Below are positions 1 to 6,958 of a stretch of 21,543 bases of DNA, one piece after another. The translations under genes were made by a program, and so were the position numbers. The notes under the pieces were generated by a model, which had not been told where the DNA came from, did not search any database, and saw nothing but the letters and a program-made list of their open reading frames with translations. This DNA is from Spirochaetaceae bacterium UBA4077 (GTDB lineage: Bacteria; Spirochaetota; Spirochaetia; Treponematales; Rectinemataceae), in assembly GCA_002383375.1 (NCBI GenBank), contig DFYR01000076.1, positions 57,156 to 78,698 of the forward strand, written 5' to 3'. Each line of letters begins with the position of its first letter. The stretch's first letter is position 1.

Positions 1-475
1 GCCCGGCCGGTGTTGCGGAGGCAGTCGCGGGCTCAGCATTTTTCTTCAGCATCCTTGAGGTTGCGGCGCCCCGCAGCACTCTGTACGCGACACTTAAATA
101 ATCGCCCAGCTCCGATACTCGAGTGCTGGCATAGAATAGGCGGGCCGATGTAAAAATCGTTCCCAGCCGCAGGGCGTATAGCGCCGAAGGGCCAAGGCTT
201 TCGGCTGCGAAGACTCTGCCGTCACCGGGGAAAAGCCCCCGAGCTAAGGCGCTGAACAATAGAAGAAGTATCAGCCCCCGGCTCGCGATGACGCTGTCTC
301 TCAGGCCGAGGCCTACCAGGGCGCTAAAGCCCAGGATGAGCGCGAAGAGAAGGCTTACAGGAAGAAAGCCCAGCCGCATTACGGCAATGCCAAGGCAGAT
401 CAGGAAAAACGCCTTTGCCAGGGCGCTGAGCCTGGGCAAGGGACCGTAGAGAGATTGGAGGGCGAAGGGATTCAA
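1..475 (-). CDS. ecfT: ECF transporter transmembrane component EcfT (3' end outside window)
   Basis: This is the membrane-embedded T component of an energy-coupling factor transporter, which links the ATPases to a substrate-binding S protein. Reading leftward from a TTG start at 475, which overlaps the ecfA stop in TTGA, the frame stays open to the window edge (about 158 codons). It contains several hydrophobic segments, and the visible part ends in the CbiQ/EcfT-like stretch FYASTRVSELGDYL. An ATG at about 378 is an alternative start, but it would discard an N-terminal segment that looks native. Position directly after bioY and ecfA identifies it as the BioN-like subunit of a biotin importer. 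The C-terminus, where the Ala-Arg-Gly coupling motifs usually lie, is not visible. The family assignment comes from sequence character and operon context, and I am fairly sure of it. Confidence 0.82.
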   Translation of the reverse strand, partial: MNPFALQSLYGPLPRLSALAKAFFLICLGIAVMRLGFLPVSLLFALILGFSALVGLGLRDSVIASRGLILLLLFSALARGLFPGDGRVFAAESLGPSALYALRLGTIFTSARLFYASTRVSELGDYLSVAYRVLRGAATSRMLKKNAEPATASATPAG

Positions 476-1245
476 GAATTGCCTCCCCTGGCCGATGCCG
501 GTTTGGGGAGGATCCAGGGGAAATACCCCTCGAAAGGGCAGGCCAGGCCATGCCTGGCGAATACCGCTGGTTCCGCTTCCCCCGGCTTGCCGTCGAAACA
601 GAGTCGCCCTGCGTCCAGGATGAGGAGGCGGCTGGCCAAGTGAAGAATCTTTTCCAGCTCATGGGTCAGTACGAGGATGGTGATGCCTTTGGCATTGAGT
701 GCCCCGCAGATCCGGGCGATCTCCGTCACCGATTCCATGTCCAGGTTGGCGAAGGGCTCGTCGAGGATGAGGCATTCAGGCTCCATGGCCAGGACGCCTG
801 CGATGGCCAGTCTCCTGCGCTCGCCGCCTGAAAGGGTCTCGGGCCTGCGCTCTTCCTTTCCGGCCAGGTCGGCCCAGTCCAGGGCTTTTCGCACTCTGCG
901 CTGGATTTCTTCGACCTCAAGGCCGAGGTTGGCCGGCCCGAAGGCGACATCTTCAGCGACAGTCTGGCCTAGTATTTGGGCATCGCTGTCCTGGAAGACA
1001 AAGCCTACGGCTTTGCGAAGCTCCCGGCGGCAGGTTTTCGCTTCCTTTCCCCGGAAGCGGATGCTCCCTGCGCTGGGCAGGGAGAGCCCTGCCAAATGCC
1101 GGGCGAGGAGGGTTTTGCCCGAGCCGTTGCGGCCCGAGAGCACGAGAAACTCGCCGTCCTCCAGCCTGAGATCGATGCCGGCCAGGCCTTCGCTGCCGTC
1201 GGCGAAGCGGTGTGTCAGGCCTTGGAGAAGGAAGAGCTCAGCCAT
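472..1245 (-). CDS. ecfA: ECF transporter ATPase EcfA (BioM-like)
   Basis: This ABC ATPase (257 aa) powers ECF-type vitamin uptake. From the start at 1245 it shows Walker A GRNGSGKT (residues 38-45), the Q-loop glutamine in FVFQDSDAQ (Gln85), the signature LSGGE (138-142) and Walker B LILDEP (159-164). A HE switch-histidine pair follows in LVLTHELE. A longer reading from 1359 is open, but its first 38 residues lie inside bioY in another frame and match nothing. The protein proper begins MAELFLLQGL. The start overlaps the 3' end of bioY by 8 bp and the stop overlaps ecfT, which indicates tight translational coupling. Only one ATPase gene is present, as in BioMNY systems where BioM acts as a homodimer. 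The family is certain. Biotin specificity comes from bioY. Confidence 0.93.
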   Translation of the reverse strand: MAELFLLQGLTHRFADGSEGLAGIDLRLEDGEFLVLSGRNGSGKTLLARHLAGLSLPSAGSIRFRGKEAKTCRRELRKAVGFVFQDSDAQILGQTVAEDVAFGPANLGLEVEEIQRRVRKALDWADLAGKEERRPETLSGGERRRLAIAGVLAMEPECLILDEPFANLDMESVTEIARICGALNAKGITILVLTHELEKILHLASRLLILDAGRLCFDGKPGEAEPAVFARHGLACPFEGYFPWILPKPASARGGNS

Positions 1246-1801
1246 GGGTGGGGCCTGCTGGCATGGAGAGGATGCCTGCCCTGAGCTTGGGCGCCAGGAG
1301 GGCTGCCAGGAGGCTTTTCGCCAGATCGCCGGGAATGAAGGGAAGCAGGCCGGCTGCAAGGGTCCGCTCCCAGCCTGAACCTAAAACCACCTTGAGGCGG
1401 AGCAGACCAAGACCATAGACCGGCACCATGCCCGCAAGGCAGGCAAAAAACAGTACAAGCCTCTTGTCCCGGGCTTTTTCTCCAATCAGCCCGACGATGA
1501 TACTGCAGGGGATGTAGCCGGCAAGGTATCCTCCTGTCGGTCCAAGAAAGCTGGCCGGTCCTCCTGTTCCTCCGGAGAATACAGGTAGTCCGATAAGTCC
1601 CAAAAGAAGGTAGAGAAGGGTGGAAAGGCTTGCCCACCAGGGTCCGAGTACCAGGGCTGCAAGAAACATGAACATGGTTTGTAAAACGATGGGTACCGGT
1701 GACATGGGCAGGGGAATGGCGATAAAAGCACCCACGGCCATGAGGGCCGCAAAAAGGCAGGAGAGGACAGGGTATGCCAGGTTTTTCGCGCTTTTATCCA
1801 T
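1238..1801 (-). CDS. bioY: Biotin transporter S component BioY
   Basis: BioY is the integral-membrane biotin-binding subunit of an ECF transporter. The 187-aa product has about six hydrophobic segments and typical BioY sequence, including PMSPVPIVLQTMF near the N-terminus, GLPVFSGGTGGPASFLGPTGGYLAGY in the middle and FIPGDLAKSLLAALLAPKLR near the C-terminus, given here in parts. Length is normal for the family. It is the first gene of bioY-ecfA-ecfT, so this operon imports biotin, and the host may be auxotrophic or scavenging. The ATG at 1801 has only a weak AGGG about 9 bases upstream. That AGGG lies inside the possible -10 box, so either the start or the promoter prediction may need adjusting. 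No biotin-synthesis gene is visible nearby. Confidence 0.95.
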   Translation of the reverse strand: MDKSAKNLAYPVLSCLFAALMAVGAFIAIPLPMSPVPIVLQTMFMFLAALVLGPWWASLSTLLYLLLGLIGLPVFSGGTGGPASFLGPTGGYLAGYIPCSIIVGLIGEKARDKRLVLFFACLAGMVPVYGLGLLRLKVVLGSGWERTLAAGLLPFIPGDLAKSLLAALLAPKLRAGILSMPAGPTHG

Positions 1802-1809
1802 GGGACGAA

Positions 1810-1838
1810 ACCCTACACTGGCATAAGCGGAGCGTCAA
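1810..1838 (-). promoter_or_regulatory. Candidate promoter for bioY-ecfA-ecfT
   Basis: On the minus strand TTGACG (1833-1838) and TAGGGT (1810-1815) are separated by exactly 17 bp, directly ahead of bioY. The predicted transcription start would fall almost on the ATG, implying a leaderless or very short leader. I see no convincing BirA-type or BioR-type operator. The -35 box is good and the -10 box poor, so this is tentative. Confidence 0.35.
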
Positions 1839-1887
1839 GGCAAGTGCCCTTGAGCCGCGGCCTGCGACCGTGCTAGCCTTCAGCCCT

Positions 1888-3540
1888 ATGGCGGAACGAT
1901 CAATTAAAGTCCTCCTGGTCAGCCTCATGACGCCGGAGGACAGCGAGGCTAGCCCTCTGGGCGCAGCCTGTGCCGCCGCCGGACTGGTAGGTGCCGGGCT
2001 TTTACAAAAAGAAGATATCCTCATCCTCTCGCCTTCTACGAGCAGCCCCAGTCAGGAAACACTGGACAAGGTTTTAGGTAAAAACCCCGGCCTCGTCGGT
2101 TTTTCGCTCTATTGCTGGAACTCAGTACCTGCCCTCGAGCTTGCCCGAGAGCTTAGAAGACTCCGTCCCAGCCTCCTTCTCGTCGGAGGGGGGCCCGATG
2201 CCGAAGCCCTGGCAGAGAAAGGCGACAGTGAACCCTTCGATGCGGTCTTTCTTGGGGAGGCAGAGTTCAGCTTCGCCCAATGGTACGCCCAAACCCTAAA
2301 CACCGAAGCGCCGACGCCCAGACTTTCAGGCTCAGCGGCCTTTCCCCAGAGAGACCTCTTTATCCGACCAGGTCCGAGTCAGGGAAGGGAGCTCCCCTCT
2401 CCCTGGCTTTTGGGCATTCTGGCACCCACTCCCGGGAGCGCTCTGTCCTGGGAGCTTAGCAGAGGCTGCCCCTACCGCTGCTCCTACTGCTACGAAGGCA
2501 GGTCCAGCAACCTCGTTCGCCACCTTCCCCAAGCCAGGATCGACGCCGAACTGGCACTCTTCGTGCAGGCCGGTGTTTCCGAGATTTTCGTACTGGATCC
2601 CACCTTTAACATAGACAAAAATAGAATGCTCCGAATCCTAAAAACCCTTTCTACACAGGCGTTAGGAATCGGCTGGAATTTCGAACTGAGGGCTGAACTC
2701 CTGGACTCAGTTCAGGCAGAGGCATTTACGCGGCTTTCCTGCTTTGTCCAGATAGGGCTGCAGAGTTCCAGCCCTGAAGTCCTAAATCTCAACGGACGGA
2801 GTTTCGATGTTGAAAAATTCTCTTCCGGACTTACTCTCCTGAACAAAAAAGGAGTGGTGTTCGGTCTGGACCTTATTTACGGCCTGCCGGGCGATACGCT
2901 GGAGGGTTTCAGGGCGAGTGTCGATTTCGCCCTTTCCTTTTCTCCCAACCACCTCGACGTATTCCCCCTGGCGCTGCTCCCGGGGACGAGTCTTAAGCGA
3001 AGGAGCTCCGAATTGGGGCTCCAGTACGACCCGAATCCCCCCTACCTTCTAAAGCAGCACCCGGGCTATTCTGCGAAGGATATGAAAACCGCCGGAAAGC
3101 TCGCGGCAGCCTTGAGCTGCTTCTATAGCCGGGGAAGGGCTGTACCCTGGTTTTTAGCCCTGCTCCATGCGCTCAGGTTATCCCCATCGGTTTTTCTAGA
3201 ATCCTTTGTCCCGCCCCGAAACTGGGAATCCCTGGAGCAGCTCGAGATCGAAGCTCTGCAGTGCGCCCATGCAGAGAAGGTATTCACGTCGATGGGCAAG
3301 GCTGAACTCCTGCCCGCTGCCCTGGACCTGATCCGCTTTAACGGAGCATGGTCCAGGGCGCTTGCAGAGGGGAGGAGGACCGTGTTGAAGCTATCCTATT
3401 CTCTGAAGGATGTTGAGGGTCCGGAAATACTCTCGCTGGCAGCCTTCACGTCGCGAAAGCAGAAAAGCCCCTGTTCGGCTGAAATTCTGCCCGGCAAAGA
3501 AGGTCCCCATGCCCGGCTTTTACGAGGGAAACGGAGCTGA
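1888..3540 (+). CDS. B12-binding-domain radical SAM protein
   Basis: The 550-aa protein (from ATG 1888) combines an N-terminal cobalamin-binding-like Rossmann region (about residues 5-135, with LVGGGPDAEALAEKG and DAVFLGEAEF) and a radical SAM core beginning WELSRGCPYRCSYCYEG. There Cys194, Cys198 and Cys201 form the CX3CX2C motif for the 4Fe-4S cluster and AdoMet. Later segments such as QIGLQSSSPEVL and FGLDLIYGLPGDT are typical of the TIM-barrel core. The N-terminal domain lacks a clear DXHXXG cobalamin motif, so B12 binding is uncertain. The open frame extends back to 1774, but that part overlaps bioY and looks non-native. No good ribosome-binding site supports any start, and a GTG at 1870 is possible. 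The substrate is unknown. It is transcribed divergently from bioY and is probably monocistronic. Confidence 0.85.
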   Translation: MAERSIKVLLVSLMTPEDSEASPLGAACAAAGLVGAGLLQKEDILILSPSTSSPSQETLDKVLGKNPGLVGFSLYCWNSVPALELARELRRLRPSLLLVGGGPDAEALAEKGDSEPFDAVFLGEAEFSFAQWYAQTLNTEAPTPRLSGSAAFPQRDLFIRPGPSQGRELPSPWLLGILAPTPGSALSWELSRGCPYRCSYCYEGRSSNLVRHLPQARIDAELALFVQAGVSEIFVLDPTFNIDKNRMLRILKTLSTQALGIGWNFELRAELLDSVQAEAFTRLSCFVQIGLQSSSPEVLNLNGRSFDVEKFSSGLTLLNKKGVVFGLDLIYGLPGDTLEGFRASVDFALSFSPNHLDVFPLALLPGTSLKRRSSELGLQYDPNPPYLLKQHPGYSAKDMKTAGKLAAALSCFYSRGRAVPWFLALLHALRLSPSVFLESFVPPRNWESLEQLEIEALQCAHAEKVFTSMGKAELLPAALDLIRFNGAWSRALAEGRRTVLKLSYSLKDVEGPEILSLAAFTSRKQKSPCSAEILPGKEGPHARLLRGKRS

Positions 3541-3544
3541 GTAC

Positions 3545-3620
3545 AGGGCTGAAGCCCAGGTTGATGCCTGGGATGATGCCTACTATGCCGCTAGGGTTAA
3601 AATCCAGGCTTTAGCCTAAG
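3545..3620. repeat. REP-like palindromic spacer between convergent genes
   Basis: Two short palindromes of the same design, GGGCTGAAGCCC (3547-3558) and AGGCTTTAGCCT (3606-3617), flank a third hairpin CCCAGG-N6-CCTGGG (3555-3572) and two GATGCC copies. The outer parts are imperfect inverted repeats of one another. It lies between the stops of two converging genes, where REP/BIME elements and bidirectional terminators usually sit. There is no T-run on either strand, so a standard intrinsic terminator is unlikely. Only one copy is visible in this window, so repeat status is unproven. Confidence 0.4.
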
Positions 3621-3625
3621 CCATG

Positions 3626-4915
3626 TCATTCCCAGTCCAGCAGCCTTCTCTGGCCTTCCAGGGCTCTAAGCTCGGTGAGATCCTGGCTTAGCTCCAGGGT
3701 TCCCCTGTAGTTTCCTTCGGCATCGTAGAGGGCGTAGTACTCGATCAGGATGAACCTGCCCCCCATTTCGATCCAGAAGCGTGCCTTAGATTTTTCCTTG
3801 TTCTTGAAGGCGGTGAGTATCTTGTTGACCACGTCCACCGATTTCTGCGGATGGCAGTTCTGGACGCTACGCCCTATCACCGCCGGACTGCGGGGGAATA
3901 TCCTGTGGGGAGCGTCGGAGTAGTAGAGCACCTTGTCGTTCTCGTCCACCACGCTGATGTCCACAGGCATGGTCTTAAGGGCCAGGTCGAGGACTTCCCT
4001 GGAAATGCGCCCCGTCGCGAGCTCCAGCAGCGCTTCGGCTCCCGCCGGCTCTCCAGCGGTCGCAGAATCAGGTGCCTTCGAGGCGGCTTCGGATTCCGGG
4101 CTTTCCGCCGCGGATCGAGCTTCCTTCCCGATTTCAGGCTTTACCAGGCTCATCTGGGAAGCCAATACCAGGCCGGCGTCATAGAGAGAATCGGGCTTGA
4201 CCCAGGCAAAGCCGATGGCCTCCTCGCCCAGGCGTATCTCCGCCCAGTCCTTTTCCGAGAGCCGCCGGGCCGATTCGGGGATTAAAATGTGCTCTTCCAT
4301 GAAAATCATCTTTCTGACGGAAGCGGCCAGGGATTTGGCTATCTTGAAAAATTCCTTGGGTGATTCCTTCAGCGCCTTTCTCGCCTCGCCGAAGCGGGCG
4401 CGTATCTCGTCATGCTTCCCCCACATCACCCGGGAAGGACCGGTAAAGTTATCTCGCTCGAGATAGGGAAAAAGCTGGTTTTCCTTTCTCGTGTAATGAA
4501 CGATGATCTGGGCAAGGTCTTCCAGGGCGGCAGCGGCCGGCTCCACCATGCCGATGCCCCAAGCCCAGGATCGGGCAGCTGCGACGAGGGCGGAGGCCTT
4601 TTTTCTAGCCTGCTTATTCTCTTCGATCATCGTGTAGATAGGATGCCCGGGGAGCTCCTTCGGCTTTTTCCCCAGGGAAAGTGACTGCTGGAACACCTGG
4701 ACGTGGACCTCGCAGAGCCGCTGCACCTCTTCCACGGGCATTCCCCCGTCTATGAGGGACTGTTCCATGGCCGCCACTTCCGCCGCGCTAACGCCCTTGA
4801 TCAAGGCGGCGAATTCCTTCTTGAGCTCGCTCGCCGACTCCCCGTCGTGGAGCCGGGCGATGATTTTCTTGAGCTCCACCTGCCTGGCTGGATCGATAAT
4901 TGCCAAGTCGTTCAT
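3626..4915 (-). CDS. DUF438 / hemerythrin-like / PAS protein
   Basis: This 429-aa soluble protein has three parts. Residues 10-80 form the DUF438 helical domain, with typical text around KKIIARLHDGES and PVEEVQRLCEVH. Residues about 88-225 form a hemerythrin-like HHE bundle with candidate metal ligands His91, His140, Glu145, His168 and His209. After a low-complexity Ala/Ser/Glu linker (265-295), residues about 305-425 form a PAS domain with the conserved NCHP motif (353-356). The family is common in anaerobes and is presumed to sense O2, NO or redox state, but its output is unknown. There is no kinase or DNA-binding domain. AAAGGAG sits close upstream of the ATG. The gene lies 23 bp after the CDF-like gene and is probably last in its operon. 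Confidence 0.9.
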   Translation of the reverse strand: MNDLAIIDPARQVELKKIIARLHDGESASELKKEFAALIKGVSAAEVAAMEQSLIDGGMPVEEVQRLCEVHVQVFQQSLSLGKKPKELPGHPIYTMIEENKQARKKASALVAAARSWAWGIGMVEPAAAALEDLAQIIVHYTRKENQLFPYLERDNFTGPSRVMWGKHDEIRARFGEARKALKESPKEFFKIAKSLAASVRKMIFMEEHILIPESARRLSEKDWAEIRLGEEAIGFAWVKPDSLYDAGLVLASQMSLVKPEIGKEARSAAESPESEAASKAPDSATAGEPAGAEALLELATGRISREVLDLALKTMPVDISVVDENDKVLYYSDAPHRIFPRSPAVIGRSVQNCHPQKSVDVVNKILTAFKNKEKSKARFWIEMGGRFILIEYYALYDAEGNYRGTLELSQDLTELRALEGQRRLLDWE

Positions 4916-4938
4916 CGTTCGCTCCTTTACGATTTATT

Positions 4939-5538
4939 TTAACCCTCCAAGCCTTCTTCGGGCTTGGAAAGGCCGAAACGTTCTTCTTCGTCGTTGCCCC
5001 CGGGTTCCATATGGACGATGACATCGTAGACGTCCGGCAGATGCTCCTTGATCGATCGCTCCACGTCCGCCGCTATGGCATGGGCTTCGCGCACGGTCAT
5101 CTCCGGATCGATCTCGATATCCATGTCGATGATGAGCTTGCCGCCGATTGAGATCAGGGTAGCCCAAAGCGCCAAGGGCGTCGGAATCTTAGAAGCTGCT
5201 CCAGCGATGAGGTCCTGGGCGCCGCGCACCAGTATTTGGCCGCCGGCGAAAAAAACGATTAAGCTGATGATAGCCGAGGCCACGGTTTCGATGCGGCCAT
5301 GCCCGTAGGAGTGCTCTTCGTCCCCGGGCTTGACGGCTATACGAGCCGCCGCGAGGGTGAGGATGGCGATGAGGACATCGGTGGAGGAGTCGATTCCGTC
5401 GGAAAGCACCGACAGGCTGCCCGAAAGGGCGCCGGCGGAGATTTTTAGCGCCGCCAGGGCCGAGTTGCCCACCAGGGCGATCCATGCCGCCCTTCGTATG
5501 TACGCCGAACGTTGAATCCGATTCTCTTCGTTGGTCAT
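4939..5538 (-). CDS. CDF-family cation efflux protein with apparent internal deletion
   Basis: The N-terminus is a normal cation diffusion facilitator. It has TM1 (about 15-37), the metal-site stretch SDGIDSSTD (46-54) in TM2, the loop HSYGHGRIE (76-84) and two more helices up to WATLISI (about 131). The sequence then passes straight into GGKLIIDMDIEIDPEMTVREAH (given in parts), which belongs to the C-terminal cytoplasmic domain. TM5, TM6 and the first part of the C-terminal domain are absent. The product is 199 aa, whereas family members are usually about 290-300 aa, so some 95 residues are missing with the frame kept. The second metal-binding motif of TM5 is lost, so transport is doubtful. 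The start overlaps the upstream flavoprotein stop as ATGA. It could be a pseudogene, a degenerate regulator or an assembly artefact. Confidence 0.8.
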   Translation of the reverse strand: MTNEENRIQRSAYIRRAAWIALVGNSALAALKISAGALSGSLSVLSDGIDSSTDVLIAILTLAAARIAVKPGDEEHSYGHGRIETVASAIISLIVFFAGGQILVRGAQDLIAGAASKIPTPLALWATLISIGGKLIIDMDIEIDPEMTVREAHAIAADVERSIKEHLPDVYDVIVHMEPGGNDEEERFGLSKPEEGLEG

Positions 5539-6887
5539 TGGGTCGCCTTACTGCCGGAGCCCACCGGTTCAGGTCGACCTATTCCTGCGGCTTTCTTCGG
5601 GGTAGCTTCGATGGTTTTTAGTATTCCATCCGCTGCCCGCAAACCCGAAGCCCAGGCCGAGGTTATACCACGGCTGGTACCTGCCCCGTCCCCGATCAGG
5701 TACAAGCCCTCGGCTGCCCTGAAGTACTCGTCCGTGAAGGCAGGGCGGTTTGCGTAGAGTTTGATTTCGGGGTAGTACATTATGGTGCTGGGGTGCATGA
5801 GGCCCGGGACAATGGTATCCAGGAGCTTCATGGCGTTCCAAACCGAATTTAGTATTTTGGCCGGGGCCGAGAGAGCTATGTCTCCGGGGGTGCAGGAGGG
5901 CAGGGTGGGCTCAAAGTCGTAAAGATCCCCGGTAAAGGATTCGGCGAAAGATCTTTTGCCCAACCTGAAGTCTCCCACCCGCTGCATGATCGGCCTTCCG
6001 CCTCCCAGGAGCGCAGCCTGCATGCCCAGCATGCGCGCGTAGGACTGTCCCGAAGCCAGGGGAGCCGTGAGGGTCACCGTCTTGAGAATGGCGAAATTGG
6101 CGAAGCCGTTTTCTGGGCGGGAGGACGACCAGGCGTGACCGTTCACCGAGTACCAGAGCCCCGTTTCCTCGTCGCCGTATTTTTCCTGGACCACGTAGGC
6201 CGACCTGGAATTAGTGCAGAATGTCCGGGTTTTCTTGGGGAAGTAGAATTTCGGATCGTAGTAGTCCCGCACGATGGGATAGCGCTCCTCCTTGGTCTCG
6301 ATCCGAAGGCCGATATCCACCACGTTGTCTCGGTAGGCGATACCCGCCTTGTTCATAAGCCCCTGGAGAAAGGCGAAACCTCCCCTGCCGGGGGCCACGA
6401 TCAACTGCTTGTAGGGGATTTCCCGCTTATCGGTACTGACGGTCTTGCGTTCCAGGTGGAAATCCAGGGCTTTTTCGCCCAGTGCTATCTCGACGCCGTT
6501 GCCGCGCAGCCTGTGGATGAGCCGCCTGATCAATTCCAGGCCTCCATCGGTGCCCAGGTGGGACTGGCGGATCTCGAGAAGCTTGACCCCCAACTTCTCC
6601 GCCCTGTGAGTATAGCGAGCTACGTTTGTTTTCTCCATGATGGAAGGCTTAAGAAAGTCTTCCACCCTTCGCAGGTACGCCTCGGCCTGCCCCTGCTCCC
6701 AGCAGCTTTCTGGGAAGCCGATGGGCCAGGTGAAATTCATCTTACAGTCGTTCCTTAAGCCCCCGGAGGAAACCTCGCTCTTGTCGAGCATGGTTATCGA
6801 GAGCCCTGGACGCTTTTCCAGAAGCCCGAAGGCGGCGCCCAGGCCCGCCGGGCCAGTTCCGATTATCAATACATCGATTCTATTCAT
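5535..6887 (-). CDS. FAD-dependent dehydrogenase-like protein (COG2509 type)
   Basis: The protein of about 450 aa begins with a dinucleotide-binding fold (DVLIIGTGPAGLGAAFG). It has the SSGGLRNDCKMNF segment characteristic of the large uncharacterised FAD-dependent dehydrogenase family, and closes with the FAD-binding signature GLYLIGDGAGTSRGITSAWASGL. No substrate can be assigned. I place the start at ATG 6887, immediately before the Rossmann strand. A GTG four codons upstream (6899) is possible, and the AAGGAAG motif nearby fits neither perfectly. The C-terminal tail is rich in Pro, Gly and Lys. It is translationally coupled to the downstream CDF-like gene through ATGA, and it lies 71 bp after the pseudo-beta-lactamase gene. 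Related proteins in anaerobes are usually annotated simply as FAD-dependent oxidoreductase. Confidence 0.85.
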   Translation of the reverse strand: MNRIDVLIIGTGPAGLGAAFGLLEKRPGLSITMLDKSEVSSGGLRNDCKMNFTWPIGFPESCWEQGQAEAYLRRVEDFLKPSIMEKTNVARYTHRAEKLGVKLLEIRQSHLGTDGGLELIRRLIHRLRGNGVEIALGEKALDFHLERKTVSTDKREIPYKQLIVAPGRGGFAFLQGLMNKAGIAYRDNVVDIGLRIETKEERYPIVRDYYDPKFYFPKKTRTFCTNSRSAYVVQEKYGDEETGLWYSVNGHAWSSSRPENGFANFAILKTVTLTAPLASGQSYARMLGMQAALLGGGRPIMQRVGDFRLGKRSFAESFTGDLYDFEPTLPSCTPGDIALSAPAKILNSVWNAMKLLDTIVPGLMHPSTIMYYPEIKLYANRPAFTDEYFRAAEGLYLIGDGAGTSRGITSAWASGLRAADGILKTIEATPKKAAGIGRPEPVGSGSKATQ

Positions 6888-6958
6888 TATATCTTGCACA
6901 CTTCCTTAGGTTGAACATCGCCGGAGAAATAATAACGTTTTTGTATTAATTCCGCCAG

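Noticed and set aside
677..1378. Open frame of 233 codons on the plus strand over ecfA
   Set aside because: It is a shadow of the ABC ATPase, with Arg/Ser/Pro-rich composition and no motifs.
1774..1887. N-terminal extension of the radical SAM protein
   Set aside because: It overlaps bioY and its promoter region, and its residues do not resemble the domain, which begins at the internal ATG 1888.
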